Of a stretch of 64,000 bases of DNA, positions 34,028-46,920 are shown piece after piece. Under the pieces are notes generated by a model, which had not been told where the DNA came from, searched no databases, and worked only from the letters and a program-made list of their open reading frames with translations. The translations under genes were made by a program, and so were the position numbers. Location: NCBI GenBank assembly GCA_964058845.1, contig CAXKVR010000117.1, forward strand, positions 62,001-126,000. Direction: 5' to 3'. Source of the stretch: Carex sylvatica (Eukaryota; Streptophyta; Magnoliopsida; Poales; Cyperaceae). Numbering within the stretch: the stretch's first letter is position 1; every line of letters begins with the position of its first letter.

Positions 34028-34540
34028 AGTGGTGAAAAGGGAGCGGATTCAGAACAGATAATGCTCATACAAAATCTGTATCCGCCTTTCAATGAGCAAA
34101 TACAAATACGGATATGGATACGGATAGTAAACGGATGTCAAAATTCAAAACTAAATCCGTCTTAAATAGATATAGATATAGAGCGGATAATTTACGAATA
34201 CAAATTCAAATATGAATCCGAAACAAATAATTACCGAATAATTGATTCATATGAATTATAATTTACTCAAATAATCCACTTATATTATAATTAAAACAAG
34301 TTTTCTTACTAATGCAAAAATAAGAAGAAGAAAATAGTTTAAAGAAAAAATGCATGTTTCAAATTATTAGAATAAGTTGTGCATTTAGTAAATAATGTAT
34401 ATCAGTTACATACCCCACCTGGAGTCATGTAGGTCATCAAAAAAGAACACAGGCTCGGTCGGGTACAAAGATAAAATGGATTCGGGTACCAACTTCATTT
34501 CCTATCCGGATAGTATTCGAATATCCAATCCGTTTTCAAC
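34028..34540. repeat. hAT-like MITE at the end of block copy 2
   Basis: It runs from AGTGGTGAAAAGGGAGCGGAT to ATCCAATCCGTTTTCAAC, with ATGCAAAT before and TTGCAAAG after, a decayed 8-bp duplication. The interior repeats GGATA/CGGATA motifs. Confidence 0.65.
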
Positions 34541-34956
34541 TTGCAAAGGTAATAGATTGAATACCATGTGCAAAGGTAATAGCTTAAAAAGCTGCTTTAA
34601 ACTGAATTTTTTTTATTTTAGGGACAAACAAATTACAGGGAACCATTCTTGCTTTTATAAAGCTAAGAAATGTGTATTGATATACTGGTTGGTATCACTT
34701 TTATTTTTGCCTTTTCATATCTTGAAAGATAGGAAAAATGAATTTATGTGCTGGACAGCTGGCGGCTTTACATCATAGAATAAACATGTTTACCAAAATT
34801 TATAACCAAAATCTCTTCCATACACAAACACTAAAAACATTGAAATTAATATAAAAAAAAAATCCTAGGATCCTACTTGTGTTACAATAAAACCTATGAG
34901 ATAGATACACACAAACACACAATTTACATTTTTCAATTTCACCCCCCACAAAACCC

Positions 34957-37900
34957 TTAATTAACAGCATCGACGCTGAAATCAGGCTCCGGCGGCTTTT
35001 GTAACCTGACAATGGTACTAGCACTGGTACCACTTCCTCTACCTCTGTTCCTAAAATTATGCACCCCTTTCATTGCATTAGCTGCAAACCGAGAGGCGTA
35101 AATGGTGGCACCAAGACTTGGCCGGGCCCCACGAGTCTCCTCCTTTTTACGAATGCCGGCCATTTTTCGTCTCCAGTATCGCCTCCAGGCTGCCTGAATA
35201 AAGCATGCAGCCCAGGTGCGCCAGTGCTGTGAGTGATACCGGAATGTATGTTGTACCTGACACATGCAAAAAAAGTTAGAATTAAAAGGGGAATTTTGCA
35301 ATTTCTGGGAAAAACTTGATCTGTATGAAGCAGCACATCTGAATTGAGAATTCTAAATAAAATAATCCAAATTTTTGGTCCAAAATAGTTATTCAAGTAA
35401 ATAGCAATTCAGTTCAAAATATAAGCAAATAAGTTTTATATTAAATTTAAAATAAAAATATATAAATATAAAATAAGCAAGTATTAAAAAAAAATGAATA
35501 TAAAATAAGTGGGTTAAGTAATGTTTGATACCTGCCGAGAGTGTAGACGTCTAAACTGACTCGCTACAAACTTCAAATCATCCGCTCCAAGAGCAAATGC
35601 CTCCACCTCATTCAACGACCTAACTGTTCGTGTCGAGGCGGGAAAATTCAAACTAGATTTCGGGTCAAGGGCCCACGTCAAAAGTTCTTCACCGCAAAAA
35701 TCACCTTCTTCCAGTAACCCACGGTTGAAGAAACCGGTACGGCCGCCATCAGTGGTGATGCTCTCGAGGGACCCACGAACTATGAAGAGCATCTCTTCTA
35801 CCGGTTCACCTTCTTTGAGAATGTAGTTGGACTCGGTGTATAGACTGGGTTTAAGCCGTTCACATACTGCGTCTAGTAACCGGTCGTCCATGTCAGCAAA
35901 AAGCGGCACCTTTATTTCAGAGATAATTAAGAGTGTTATAGTTGGAATAAGAGATACTTCAAAAGTTAGTGCCTTGCATGTGTTTAGAAACTAATTTGAT
36001 ATATGACATGCCAGCAAGTGTTTAATTTTCATGCTAGTCATAAAACTACTTCTGTTCATTACGAATAAAAGAAAAAGAATCCTTTTTGTAAAGGGGTAAG
36101 TACGTAATTTCAAGGTTTTTGAGGGGCATACATGAAATATCCCCGAAAAAAGAAAAAAGAATGGATAATCAAGGCCGTGCTCACCCGCTTTACGAGGTCT
36201 AAGGTGAGGTGGCGCTTAATGTCTCTGCGAAGATCCTTTGGCAATGTCTGTACCAGTCCTTCCTCATCAACACCTCGAGTCTCTAACCACCTACACCAAC
36301 ATTTTTTTTAGAATATTTAGTTGTACAGTTTTTCATTCTTCAAACAAAAATTTTATCAGAGGAATACAAATTCCTTTGGCTTGTATGCAGAGTCAGATTT
36401 CATTCCATTCAATTAGAAACTAGGGTGTTCTTAAGCTCACCAAGCACTTTGGTGAGGTTAAATCCAAAGCCTAGCCTATCGGATTGACTTCAAACGACGA
36501 ATCTAATCTGGCGAAACTGATCTACTTCACAAGTAATGTGTTTCCATATCAAATTTGTAAGTTTTTGAATTAATTTAGTATAAAGTCATGCTGACTTCAA
36601 CTTATAAACTTTTTCTACTTTTTCTTCTTTTTTTACCGCTTGAGTTTATACTATATTAATTCAAAACTTTATAAATTTTATGTAAACGCATCACTCATGA
36701 AGTAGATCGATTTCAACGGTTGGATTTGTCATTTGAAATCGTTTCAATATGTTTTAGAGTTAAATTGACCAAATGATTGGTAAGCTTAAGAACACCCTAG
36801 TTCTACTGCCTTTTTTCACTCACAATTTGTGCCAAGTTAAAGACTCAACAAACCTTAGACTACCAAACAAGAAACTAAAAAAAAATTTAGACACAACAAG
36901 TAGCCCCACCAGTTATATCAAACAGATCACCAAAAAAAACAAAAAAAAACAGAGAGAGAGAGAGAGAGAGAGCAAGAACAGAGAAACCTGTAATGCTCAA
37001 AGCGTCTGACACGTTCTCTAAGGGCTGGTGGCAAGAGGCGATGGTGCATCCACTGCTCTGCATCACGTTTTTTAACTCTCATCTCCTCCAGCCGTATTGA
37101 CAGTGATTGAAGATACGTCTGTAAACAAAACAAACAAACAAAAAATTATTCCAACAAATCCTAAAATAATTCTATATTTGCTTTTATTTATGGGTTCGTG
37201 AGAGAGAGAGAGAGATGTACCTGCATGTTGCCAATGAGTAAGGCAAAGAGCAGGAGGCCAAGCACACATATAAAAATAGAAAAAATGACCTCTCCAGTAA
37301 ATGTACTTGTTGCGAGTCCTTGGCCAAGTGTACTGTTACATAATATTATAGTCATAGCAAGTCTCTTTTGTATTGACAGTACCTATCAGTGCATGTTTAT
37401 GCATACATTTATGGTACCAAATAAAAAACAAAGACAGAGACAAATGCTTGGCATTTTTGGACTTCTTTAGGTACTATTTTATAATAATAGACTTTTTTAA
37501 GCTCGAGAATCCCCATATGATTTTTATTTTTTGAAAAGGTTACTATTACATTTTTTTTTTCTTCTCACCAAAATCGAGTATTTATTATAAAATATTCAAC
37601 ATGTTTTTACCCATGTTCTAAGTGAGTCACATTTCAATTATTTGGTACCTCTACTAAGACATGAAAATGGTAGGTTATGAAATTGGACAAAAAGAGTTTA
37701 ATTTTTTTATAAAGTTCTAATGTTTATGCATACATGTATATTTTTGTCAGTATCAGGGGGTTTACCTGAGATTTTGAAATCCCCACCAGAAGCAAAAGCT
37801 GCCTTTAGTAACAAAATTGTGAGACGAGGTGATATTTTTGTCGATTGCATTCGTAAAGATTCCATATTGAAAATTTGTGCTGTTGCACTGAGTCTGCACC

Positions 37901-40900
37901 TGGTTAGCCATGTTTCGCCAGGTGTCATAACCAGAGAGGTGCTCATTGCCACAGTACAGGTACTGGGTGCTACATCCGGATGTGCTATGGCATATCTCGT
38001 GCCAGCAGTCATCTTGTCTCATTAGTGACAGCAAGTACCAGAATGTGCCCACATTCTGACAAAATTATATAACAAAATTTTATGACAAAAGATTGGTTTT
38101 TGTGTTAGTTATGAAGAGGTTTTTCGTGGTTTTTCTGACAAGTTATTGAAAGATTGGCTTGAATTACAAAGAAAAATTAAGAAGCAGTTTGGTAAGAAAC
38201 ATAACTTAATCTCAGGTTTCGTAGCTAGATAACATTTGTGACAGTAAGTACCAGAATGTGCCCACATTCTGGTAAAAGTAAATAACAAAATATTATGATG
38301 AAAAGACACAACTAGGCTCTAATCGCCCTTTTTTTTCTCCTTCTGGAAAACAAAAACTCATTGTTTATTTAATTTGTAACTAAGATCAAACTTTTATGAT
38401 GTATGCAAACTAAAACACATATTATTAGGTACCCAAATATAAGGTTGATTTTATTTTTGCAATTTGGTAAATATTCACATAACTTAATCTCAGTTTTCAT
38501 ATCTAGATAAAATTTGTAATTATGAAAAATTAGTACTGGATGCTAGTTGCAAACTAAACAGAATATGTAGGGTTCTATACACAAAAATGGTGACTGTTTT
38601 TTAATTTTTATTTGCATCTTTTTTTCATATAGAGGCTTAAAGGGAGCTTACGTGGCCCGCTAGCATAAACCACAGTAGATAGTAGGCAGCACCAGCCCAT
38701 GCAGTTTCGATAAAAACACCAACCGTGCTTTTAAGGTCGGTCATCAAAGGGTATAATCGGAATATCCTGGGGAAATACGGAATCACCACCATTAAGAAGA
38801 GTGCTCTTTTTGTTGTAAGTACTTTTGTCCCGACCGAACTATTCAGGAATCGCCATATCATTATCTGTTATAAGAAAACAGAGATGCACAGTAAAAATCA
38901 GGTTTAGTTTATTATATTGTAACCAAGCATTTCATTTGCCCTTCAAAACATTAGAAGACTGACATTTTTCTTGACCATGCTGCATATTTTTTTTATTTTT
39001 GTAATAAAGGGTAAAATGGGTACTTTATAAATTTAAAATGTGTTTAATTAGAAGAAAAAAAAAAATCGGTAAATTTGTCAGTTGTTGAAATTTAGAAGGG
39101 TAAATATGATATTATGAATTTTAGAAGGGGAAATACGTAATTTAAAAGGTTTTTTAGGGGTATACAAGAAATTTCCCTAAGAAATAGAGACAAGTCAAGT
39201 AAGGTCTGAGTTTTAGGTGATTATATTGCACCAGCATTTCAGTTTCAGGTGCCAATCCGTGACAGTAAAGTACAATCTTATTTTATTTTGTGCTCAATTA
39301 AGGTGCAGGAATAAACGCATAAAGTGCAATTTCGACCCAAAAAGCTACAAAATTTGCAGCTTGATACTGCAATACTCCACTCTGGTACCTACGGGTTTTC
39401 ATTGGGTCCGGTTTATTTGATTTTCAACCAAACCGAAAAGTTTGGATTAAATTGTTCGGTTTAACGGTTTGAATGGATCAGATCAATTGAAATTTTTAAC
39501 TACTTCGTGCTTTTATATTTGTTTACAATAACATACATATACAATTCATATTAATTTCAATGATTATTAAATGTATCTGTGTATGTATTGAGTTTTGACC
39601 TTTTAAAATTTAATCTCTCCTATTTCGGTTCAACCAAACAAACCAAAATTTCCTTTGGTTATTTTGGTTCGGTTGATAAGTTTAATTCGGTTGATTCAGT
39701 TAAATTTTTTAAAACCGAATAAACTTTTTGTTTGACTATTTTAATACGGTTTTAACCGAACTGACCCAATGAACACCCCTACTGGTACCAGTACAAAAAA
39801 TTGCAGGCAGTCTAATAATAATTCTCTACAGTGCATTCTAGTTAGTACCAGAATGCAGATGTTACTTCAAATAATAGAAGCATGAATTCAGATTAAAAAA
39901 ACTTCTACAAAGAGAGAGAGATGGAGTTGTAATGTTTGAAACCTGAGGAATGGGAAGCACAGCAAAGATATCCATCAAAAAATAACTCCTCACATACCTC
40001 CTAGCAACAAGTGCAGGGTCAGCAATCAATTCACCCGCACCGACCCGTGTAGATGTGCTATAACTCGTTCTAAACTTCAACAAAATTCTAGGCAAGTACA
40101 ATAAATCTATTATAGTTCTCACTACAGTAGATGCCACTGCTAGTCTGCGATCTATCCCAATGCAATTAAAATCATTGTTGATAACGGGTAAATAGAGCAT
40201 TAACGGGTCTACCGCAACTGAGACTATAACCAACATGACGAAAAACCGATTGATGCGCAGCAAAAGTTTAGAAGACGGATCGAGCATTTTCGGGGTTTTC
40301 TTGGGGGTATTTGTGTAATTCCTGGATCTTGAGTTGACAAAGGGAAGAGAAAGACTAAATGATCTAAATGAGTAACCCGAATCCATTAGAGACCTAAACG
40401 GGTTAACAAATCTCCATCTGGAGGACCCGAATCGGCTGTCTGATGCCACAGAGGATCTAGGGCTCAATTCCTCAAGCCTGTAACAAACAAAAGGAATTGC
40501 TTATTAAGCAGTTAAACTGTTAGGAACAGAATCATATCAAAAAGAAAAGTATTAGGAACAGAAAATAAACTAAGACCAGAACTGGTATGAACTGGTAAGA
40601 ATAACTAAAAGAACTGGTACGAACTGGTATGAACAGAAAATTAGGTACTGCTAGGTACCAAGTATAAAATCAGTACAACTAAAGAACCTTTTTAATTTTC
40701 TTCATCTTTTTGGGAATACTAAAAGAATCTCTATTAATCAGTTAAGTGTTAGAAACAGAATCATAAACTGAGACAAGAACTGATACGAACTGGTAAGATG
40801 AAACCCTAGTTAAGGATTTGTCTACTCCAGTCTCTGCTTTATTCTACAAATGTCATATGACCGGTCTGATGGTACAAATTAGGTACTGCTAGGTACCAAA

Positions 40901-41153
40901 TATAATCCCATTACAACTAAATAAACTTCTAATTTTCTTCATTTTTTTTGGGGGGGGGACTGAAATTTGAGGCCAAAATGAATCTCTAATAAGCAGTTAA
41001 ATGTTAGGAACAGAATCATACGATGAGACTAGAACTGGTACGAACAGTAAGAACTGGTAAGACAATAACTGGGACGAACTGGTGGCACCAAGTAGGTACC
41101 AAATATAAACCAGTACAACTAAAGGGTCTTATAAGTTTCTTTTTCTTTTTTTC

Positions 41154-41195
<42 letters not shown>

Positions 41196-41629
41196 ACTGA
41201 AATTGAATAGCTGAAAAAAATCTCTAAGCAGTCAAGTGTTATGTACAGAATCATAAACTCAGACCATAACTGGTACAACTAATGAACTTTTAATTTTATT
41301 CATTTGGGGAAAACTGAAATTTGAGGCCTAAAACAATCTTAATTAAGCAATTAAGTGTTAGGAACAGAATCATAAACTGAGACAAGAACTGGTAATACTG
41401 GTAAGATCTGGTAAAAGGAAATGAACCTTCTTATCAGGCAGTTAAGTGGTAGGAACAGAATCAGAAACTGAGACCAGAACTGGTATGAACTGGTTGGTAC
41501 AGATCTGGTAAAAGCAAAACAAAACCCAAGATTGGAAAGAGGAGACGGTGATAGTATAGTATAGTACCTGGCGAACCTCTCTCTTTCTCCGTCGATATAA
41601 GCTACTCGGTACCCACCACAATCAAACAT
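34957..41629 (-). CDS. Cyclic nucleotide-gated ion channel, CNGC family (708 aa)
   Basis: The nine exons in transcription order are 41568-41629, 39943-40477, 38652-38864, 37766-38055, 37221-37332, 36988-37118, 36185-36290, 35532-35909 and 34957-35256. All junctions are GT-AG and the phases close exactly. The start MFDCGGYRVAYIDGERERFA resembles the N-termini of the group II plant CNGCs (CNGC5-9). Membrane segments S1-S4 lie in exons 2-3. The pore exon 4 contains the filter GFQN at 362-365 (family usually GLQN or GQN), and S6 follows with GLLLFALLIGNMQ to 404. The C-linker contains QWMHHRLLPPALRERVRRFEHYRWLETRGVDEE motifs (cut here by introns). The cyclic nucleotide-binding domain spans 484-609. 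An IQ motif (FIQAAWRRYWRRK, 628-640) would bind calmodulin. These proteins form Ca2+-permeable cation channels, usually in the plasma membrane. There is a CT-rich leader upstream of the ATG. Confidence 0.93.
36411..36807. repeat. Foldback MITE, family B, in CNGC intron 6
   Basis: AGAAACTAGGGTGTTCTTAA on the left mirrors TTAAGAACACCCTAGTTCTA on the right, with mirror-image halves around 36600. It lies between exons 6 and 7. No clean target duplication was read. Confidence 0.8.
38026..38302. repeat. Duplicated 5' edge of CNGC exon 4
   Basis: About 65 bp spanning the exon 4 acceptor (38026-38095) is repeated in direct orientation at 38237-38302. The upstream copy keeps a pyrimidine-rich CTTTTACCAG acceptor (exon would start at 38268) and the first 10 codons of the exon, then diverges and reaches a stop. 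Only the 38055 acceptor gives a full channel. Confidence 0.8.
39390..39781. mobile_element. hAT-type MITE in CNGC intron 2
   Basis: It belongs to the same family as 29459-29991. The ends TACGGGTTTTCATTGGGTC and GACCCAATGAACACCCCTA are flanked by the perfect 8-bp duplication CTGGTACC (39382-39389, 39782-39789). Confidence 0.9.
40487..41520. repeat. Diverged tandem array in CNGC intron 1
   Basis: About seven units of roughly 90-200 bp share the core GTTAGGAACAGAATCATAAA followed by GAGACNAGAACTGGTACGAACTGG. A run of 31 G (41164-41194) preceded by a T-rich tract sits between units, and a shorter G run lies at 40951-40958. Confidence 0.8.
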
Positions 41630-42470
41630 TTCTTTCTCTTTAAAGCTCTTGCAACCAGTTGCCGATTCTTCTTTCGAGGCGAAGTTAGTGACTGATTCTG
41701 CAGAGTTGACTTCTTACCGATTCATCAAAGAGAAAGAGAGAGAGAAGCAGAAGAAGGGTCTGTCTCTGTGTGGTGGGGCCCAGTGGTTAATAATCAGCCT
41801 AGGCTGCGCTGAATTCGTATCCTCTGCTTTTGAGTTAATGCATCTGAACTGTCCGATCAGCTTCACGATTCGTGGGAATTAAGTCCGCACTAATATTAAA
41901 AACCATCATGTTTTAGGCGGAGATCGGATGGGCTCCGTTTATAATCGGACGGTCCATATGTATTACCTAAGAAGATGCTCTTTTGAGTTAATGCAGACGA
42001 TGCGGACTCGGCTACGCTATTGACTAAAGACAATAGAAACGAACGGCCCAGATTTACTGTCAGTCGCAGGGAACCAGTATTATTTGTGCTTTGAGATTCG
42101 TTCCAAGTTAAAAGACCGATAAAATTTTATTGTTGACAATAATTAATTAATAGTGTGAGGCCCAAATTCGGCCCAATTATAAGTGTTGGAGACTTGGAGG
42201 TGTAAGGCCCAATTATAACTGTTGGATGAGACTGTTTGGTGGGGCCCCATGGTTAATTACCAGGCTAGGCTGCTGTTGTAATTAAAAGAATTGGCATCTT
42301 GTATTCTTGTGAGATATCTCAAACTTAAAGAGTTGATGTGGAAAATCCAGACCGTTCAATGTTTTCTGCACGAATCTGAAAGCACAATAATACTGATATC
42401 TCAAATGATACGGACTCGGTGAAAAATGAGGTAAAGATTTTTACATAGCAGTACAAAAGAATTAAAACAT
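41630..42470. promoter_or_regulatory. Upstream region of CNGC
   Basis: The region just upstream of the ATG is CT-rich on the coding strand (41727-41752). A dispersed MITE-like repeat at 41812-42040 has an inverted relative at 61012-61212; both carry TTTTGAGTTAATGCA boxes. A degenerate MITE with ATATCTCAAA ends lies at 42290-42415. A promoter role is inferred from position only. Confidence 0.45.
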
Positions 42471-44560
42471 CATTGTTGGTTGGGCTGCAAACGAATCAAA
42501 CCGATTCAAACTTAACTTAGTTCGAGTGCGAGTTCGAGCCAAGATTTTGAACTAAAAAGAAGAGTTCGAGTTTAATTTAATACAATTCAAATCAGTTTTG
42601 AACCGAACTGGTTCGAAATTGAAGCAGAGTTTAAAACTAAAAAAGAAGAGTTTTGAATCTAGTCAGACTCAGTTTGAGTTCGATTCGAACGAATTTCGAA
42701 CTAAACTAGGTTTAATTTGTTTCAGAACCGAGCTGGTTTGATTTATTTCAAACCAATTTATTTTTGAATCAAACTCAATCGAATCACGAGCTATGATCTT
42801 TTTGTGCAAACCGAATTGTTACAATGATTCATGTACTGCTGAAGTCAAAACTGCTCTGTTAATATATTTGCTCCCAAAATGAAACAAGTTTTTATAATGC
42901 AAAATTAAATTTGTTGACATAAGTAATTAAATTAAGTGAAAAAATTGTAATTTTAAGAACATTAAGTTCGGATGGTCGATTTAAAATGAACAATATAATT
43001 GATATGTTTGCTTCAATATCAATATAATAAATTTGTATCAAGGATAGCATAAAATAATACAATCCGAAAAAATAAATCTGGGCCGTTCATATATTTGATT
43101 ACAAATGAATGGCATCATATATATGAAAATAAATATAAAAATTTAAGAAAGTACATCATCAATATTTGATTTAATAACAAAAATATATATCTTTTCAGTT
43201 AAAAGTTTCAGGTTTAAAATCCGAAAAAATAAAAATTATGAATCTTTGAATTGTTTTTTATAAGACTGAATATTAAACTTGAAAAGTTAGATCTTCATTT
43301 TTCTTTTAAAAAAAGAAAAAGAAAATATGTAGCAAAGAAGAAATACAGCTTTTTGTCATGCTTTAAGTAGCAAACCTTGAAACTTTTTTTTTTAACCACA
43401 AACCTTTGAAACTTTTTTCTATCTCTTGTTTTTGTATAGATGCATGCATGGTGCAACATTTTTTCTGATAATTTGATTCAAATATCTCATATACATAAAA
43501 GCAAAGAGGTTTAAATAGCTTTTATCGCGTTGTAGCATAACAGTCGAAAAAATAACGCTATTGTCATATTTCTGTTGAAAATATATTTTGAAAACACAAA
43601 ATTTATATAAATAAATACTTATTTTGATATTAACTTTTTTAAATTTATGAATTATGGAGCTATTAGTGAAATCATTTATTATATATACAAGCTCATTATT
43701 TGTTTCCACAGAAAATCAAATTAATAATATATTAGAAATGAGCTGGTAACTCATTTATACATTCATATACAAATTAAAATGATAAATGCTCCAGCTTCAA
43801 AAACGTTCAAATAAATTGATCCGTTTGAGCTGCTATATGATCCATTTATATTCATTAATAAAAACGGTAATATAATGAATAGCATTTTAATTGTTATGAA
43901 TGTACAAATTTATTGATATCCATGTTATTTGCTTATAAATAACATATGACATTTAAATATCCAATCATCCAATAATCCATCTAATAATTCACATTTTCTA
44001 GCTCTCCTCTTAGCTCTATAATTCATAAAACTCAATTTTTATTCTCCCACAAACAAATATTTTTATATAGAAAATATATTATTCTGCTATCATTGTTGAA
44101 AGAACCTATATCAATCTCTACCACGGTTACACCCGTAGGCAGAGGAATACCGGTGTAACTTGAGGCAATCTTAACCGATTATTCATGCGCTTAGGACAGA
44201 AAGTTGCCTTAGGTCCGCATTTTGTAGCTCTGAGTAATAAAGTTTTAATTATATTCTTGATTTTATTTTTTTAATATAATTGTTATTTATTTTGTGATCA
44301 AAATTCAGATTTAAAACTAGTTGGTTAGTTCATATTTTTTCAACAATTCCGTCACTTTAGCGCGCTATAACACCGATAGCGCCCTAGTTTTTATGGTCTA
44401 AAAACAGTATAGTAACACTATAGTGCGCTATTTAGAACCATGCATGGAAGTGGTGAAATAATTTTGCATATGTGGTCTAGGTTGTTTTATTGTTTTCTTT
44501 TTTTCATATGAAAAAGTCATTTCTAATAGACGGTCTAAAAGTTTTAAAATAATTGATTAA
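42471..44560. other. Gene-poor AT-rich region
   Basis: It begins with a degenerate hAT-like element (GGGCTGCAAACGAATC at about 42483, rich in GTTCGAG/CGAACT repeats to about 42810). The rest shows no gene, RNA gene or intact element. Confidence 0.5.
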
Positions 44561-46314
44561 TTTTTACAAAATAATAGTGAAAAAATTAAAAAAAAAATGT
44601 AAATTTTTAGTTTACGACAAACCTTTGATCATATTTATATTATAGTTTGAGTTGCTTATTAATTAGAATTATCTTAAAATTTTAAATTTGAGGGATGCTA
44701 TGCATACACTATATATATATAAATATATTTCACATAGGGAAAAACTTGACGCCTTGAATTTGTTTTTCTTATATTATTTATAGACGATATTTGTCCGTAG
44801 CAACAAGAAAATTTTCTCTTTGGTCAAAATGAGAATTTTGAGACTTTTTTGGAGAACACGTAAGCATTTTCTTAGGATAATACAAAAAAATAAAAAGAAG
44901 TCAACTCGTTGAGTGTGTAGCTTGAGTATAGCATGAATCAGGGTTCTAAAAAAAAAATCACGTCATACCACGTGTGTTTAGAAGCGGAGCTAGATTTTTG
45001 AACTATAGAGATCAAAAATATATAAAGGTCAATCATATACAATTTTTCTATGGAGAATGGAGGTCAATTCTATAATATTAAACCATTTCACTCCAAATTA
45101 TATAGAAAATCATATCTAAATACAAAAAATGGGGATCAATTGACCTCCATTTCTTCTTAGTCCCTCCGCTCCTGCGTGTGTTGATCCGTGTTGTTATCAT
45201 TCATGTGACATATATAACTAATTTTTTTAAATTTGATACAACACAGCACGTGATTGTGTAAGTCATATATATAATCATATATAATTTGAATCAAATATGG
45301 TTAAACATGACAAGTTACATTTGAACACATCATATAAAATCACAATGTGATTAACGTGTCGTGATATTATTTTTCAAATTTAATTACAACACGGTACATG
45401 TAATATTGTAGCAGTTACGATACGATATATAACTTAAATTACGACACGACATATAAGTTAAATTACGACGTGACTAACACGTTTAAAAACCAAGCATGAA
45501 TCACGATGCATGTACCGTTTTAAGTATTTAGAATGGAATAATGTTGAAGCAACCAACATATATAATTAATATATCTTTTAAGGTAGTATCCACTAGAGTT
45601 TTATGTCCCTTTTTTATGTGTAGCATTAAAAAAAAAAAAAAAAAATTTGGAATGTAACATTTGGGGTGAAAAGATAAATGGTTGGACTTCTAACCTTTAT
45701 TTAAAAAAAAAAGAGTGGATAGTATATAATAAATTAGATATGAATATTTAATATCTGAATATTTGTGTGGATATGGACACAAATATAATTTTATATTTTA
45801 ATTATCTATATCTGAATAGCAGATATATATATATCATATAGTTTAATATATATTATAAAAAATTATGTTATTTATCATTATAAATAGATAAATATTATAA
45901 AATTTGATATTTTTAATAATATTATATATTTTTAATAAATATTCGATCTGATCTGTATCCGTCTCCGTAATGTTATTAGTGTTTTGTAAAAGCCACTATA
46001 AATATATTTATATTATAAAAAATGTAATTTTTAGTTTACTACAACTCTACAAGCTTTTGATATTTATATTATAGTTTGAGTTGCTTGTTCGAATCTTCAA
46101 TTAAAATTTGAGGGATGCTATGCATACACTACAAATTCAATATATTTCATATAAATAATTGTACAAAACAATTACGCATTGAATTGTTTTTTTTTCATAT
46201 ATAATTTATAGAAGGTATTTCTCCATGGCTAGAAAAAAAAATTATCTTTATTTTGTCAAAATTAATTAAATGGAAAATTTCAAATATTTATGAGAACAAG
46301 TAAGAATTCTCTGA

Positions 46315-46920
46315 GGGAGTGTTTGGTTTGTGCTTTTGAAAGACAATTCTCAGACATTGTGATTCTCTAGCAAGTGATTACTATATTTGATAAAATTATG
46401 AAAGGAATAGATGCGGTAATCTTTCATTCTCTGCTATTCCGATTCTCTCGTTCATTGCTATTGTGATAGCCTAAAAAAAGACCGAATTTTTTCATTCCCG
46501 GACGACGGAAATCACACGAAGCGTGCGACTTCTTATTTTTTCATTCCGTCTCTTTTGTTTTCTCTCTCCACGCACTACCCATCGCTAATTTCTTCTCCCA
46601 ATTTGTCTCGATATGTGATTTTTTACATTAATTTAATTTTTGATTTATAATTTATATTTAAATAATACATAAAAAGTTTAGTAATGTAATATTATTTAGT
46701 TAATAATTAAAAAATAGTGAAGATATGTCTTGATAGTCCTTGTAATAGCCATACACGAACTAAACATGGTAATGATATATTTTCTAGAATGTTGAAGCAA
46801 TAGCCATGTACAAATCAAATATAGTAATAACACATTCTCTGGAATAACATTCCATGTCATTAGATTCTTTGAAATCCTTATATTCCCTGAAATGATATAT
46901 AGCGCGAACCAAACGCGCCC
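46315..46920. mobile_element. PIF/Harbinger-like MITE
   Basis: The ends are GGGAGTGTTTGGTTTGTG and the inverse of CGCGAACCAAACGCGCCC. The flanks are TGA and TTA. Two paralogous empty sites (near 44872 and 49437) show TTA/GTA followed by GGATAATAC. The three-base TNA target and GTTTGG ends fit PIF/Harbinger. No transposase. Confidence 0.7.

Larger units (their letters stand above)
23220..34411. repeat. Tandem block copy 2 (11.2 kb)
   Basis: Direct repeat of 1-20699 with the 10.2-kb retrotransposon removed. The gene order is the same (L18a-like, then RTL, both minus). Private to copy 2 are a foldback at 28954-29394, a hAT MITE at 29459-29991, a foldback at 31426-31844 and about 250 bp around 33508-33760. 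The first 108 bases differ at about 8 positions. Confidence 0.9.

Noticed and set aside
37720..38025. Plus-strand 101-codon frame
   Set aside because: Antisense to CNGC exon 4.
40487..41520. CRISPR-like repeat spacing in CNGC intron 1
   Set aside because: Units are diverged, variable in length and intronic in a plant gene; an ordinary tandem array.
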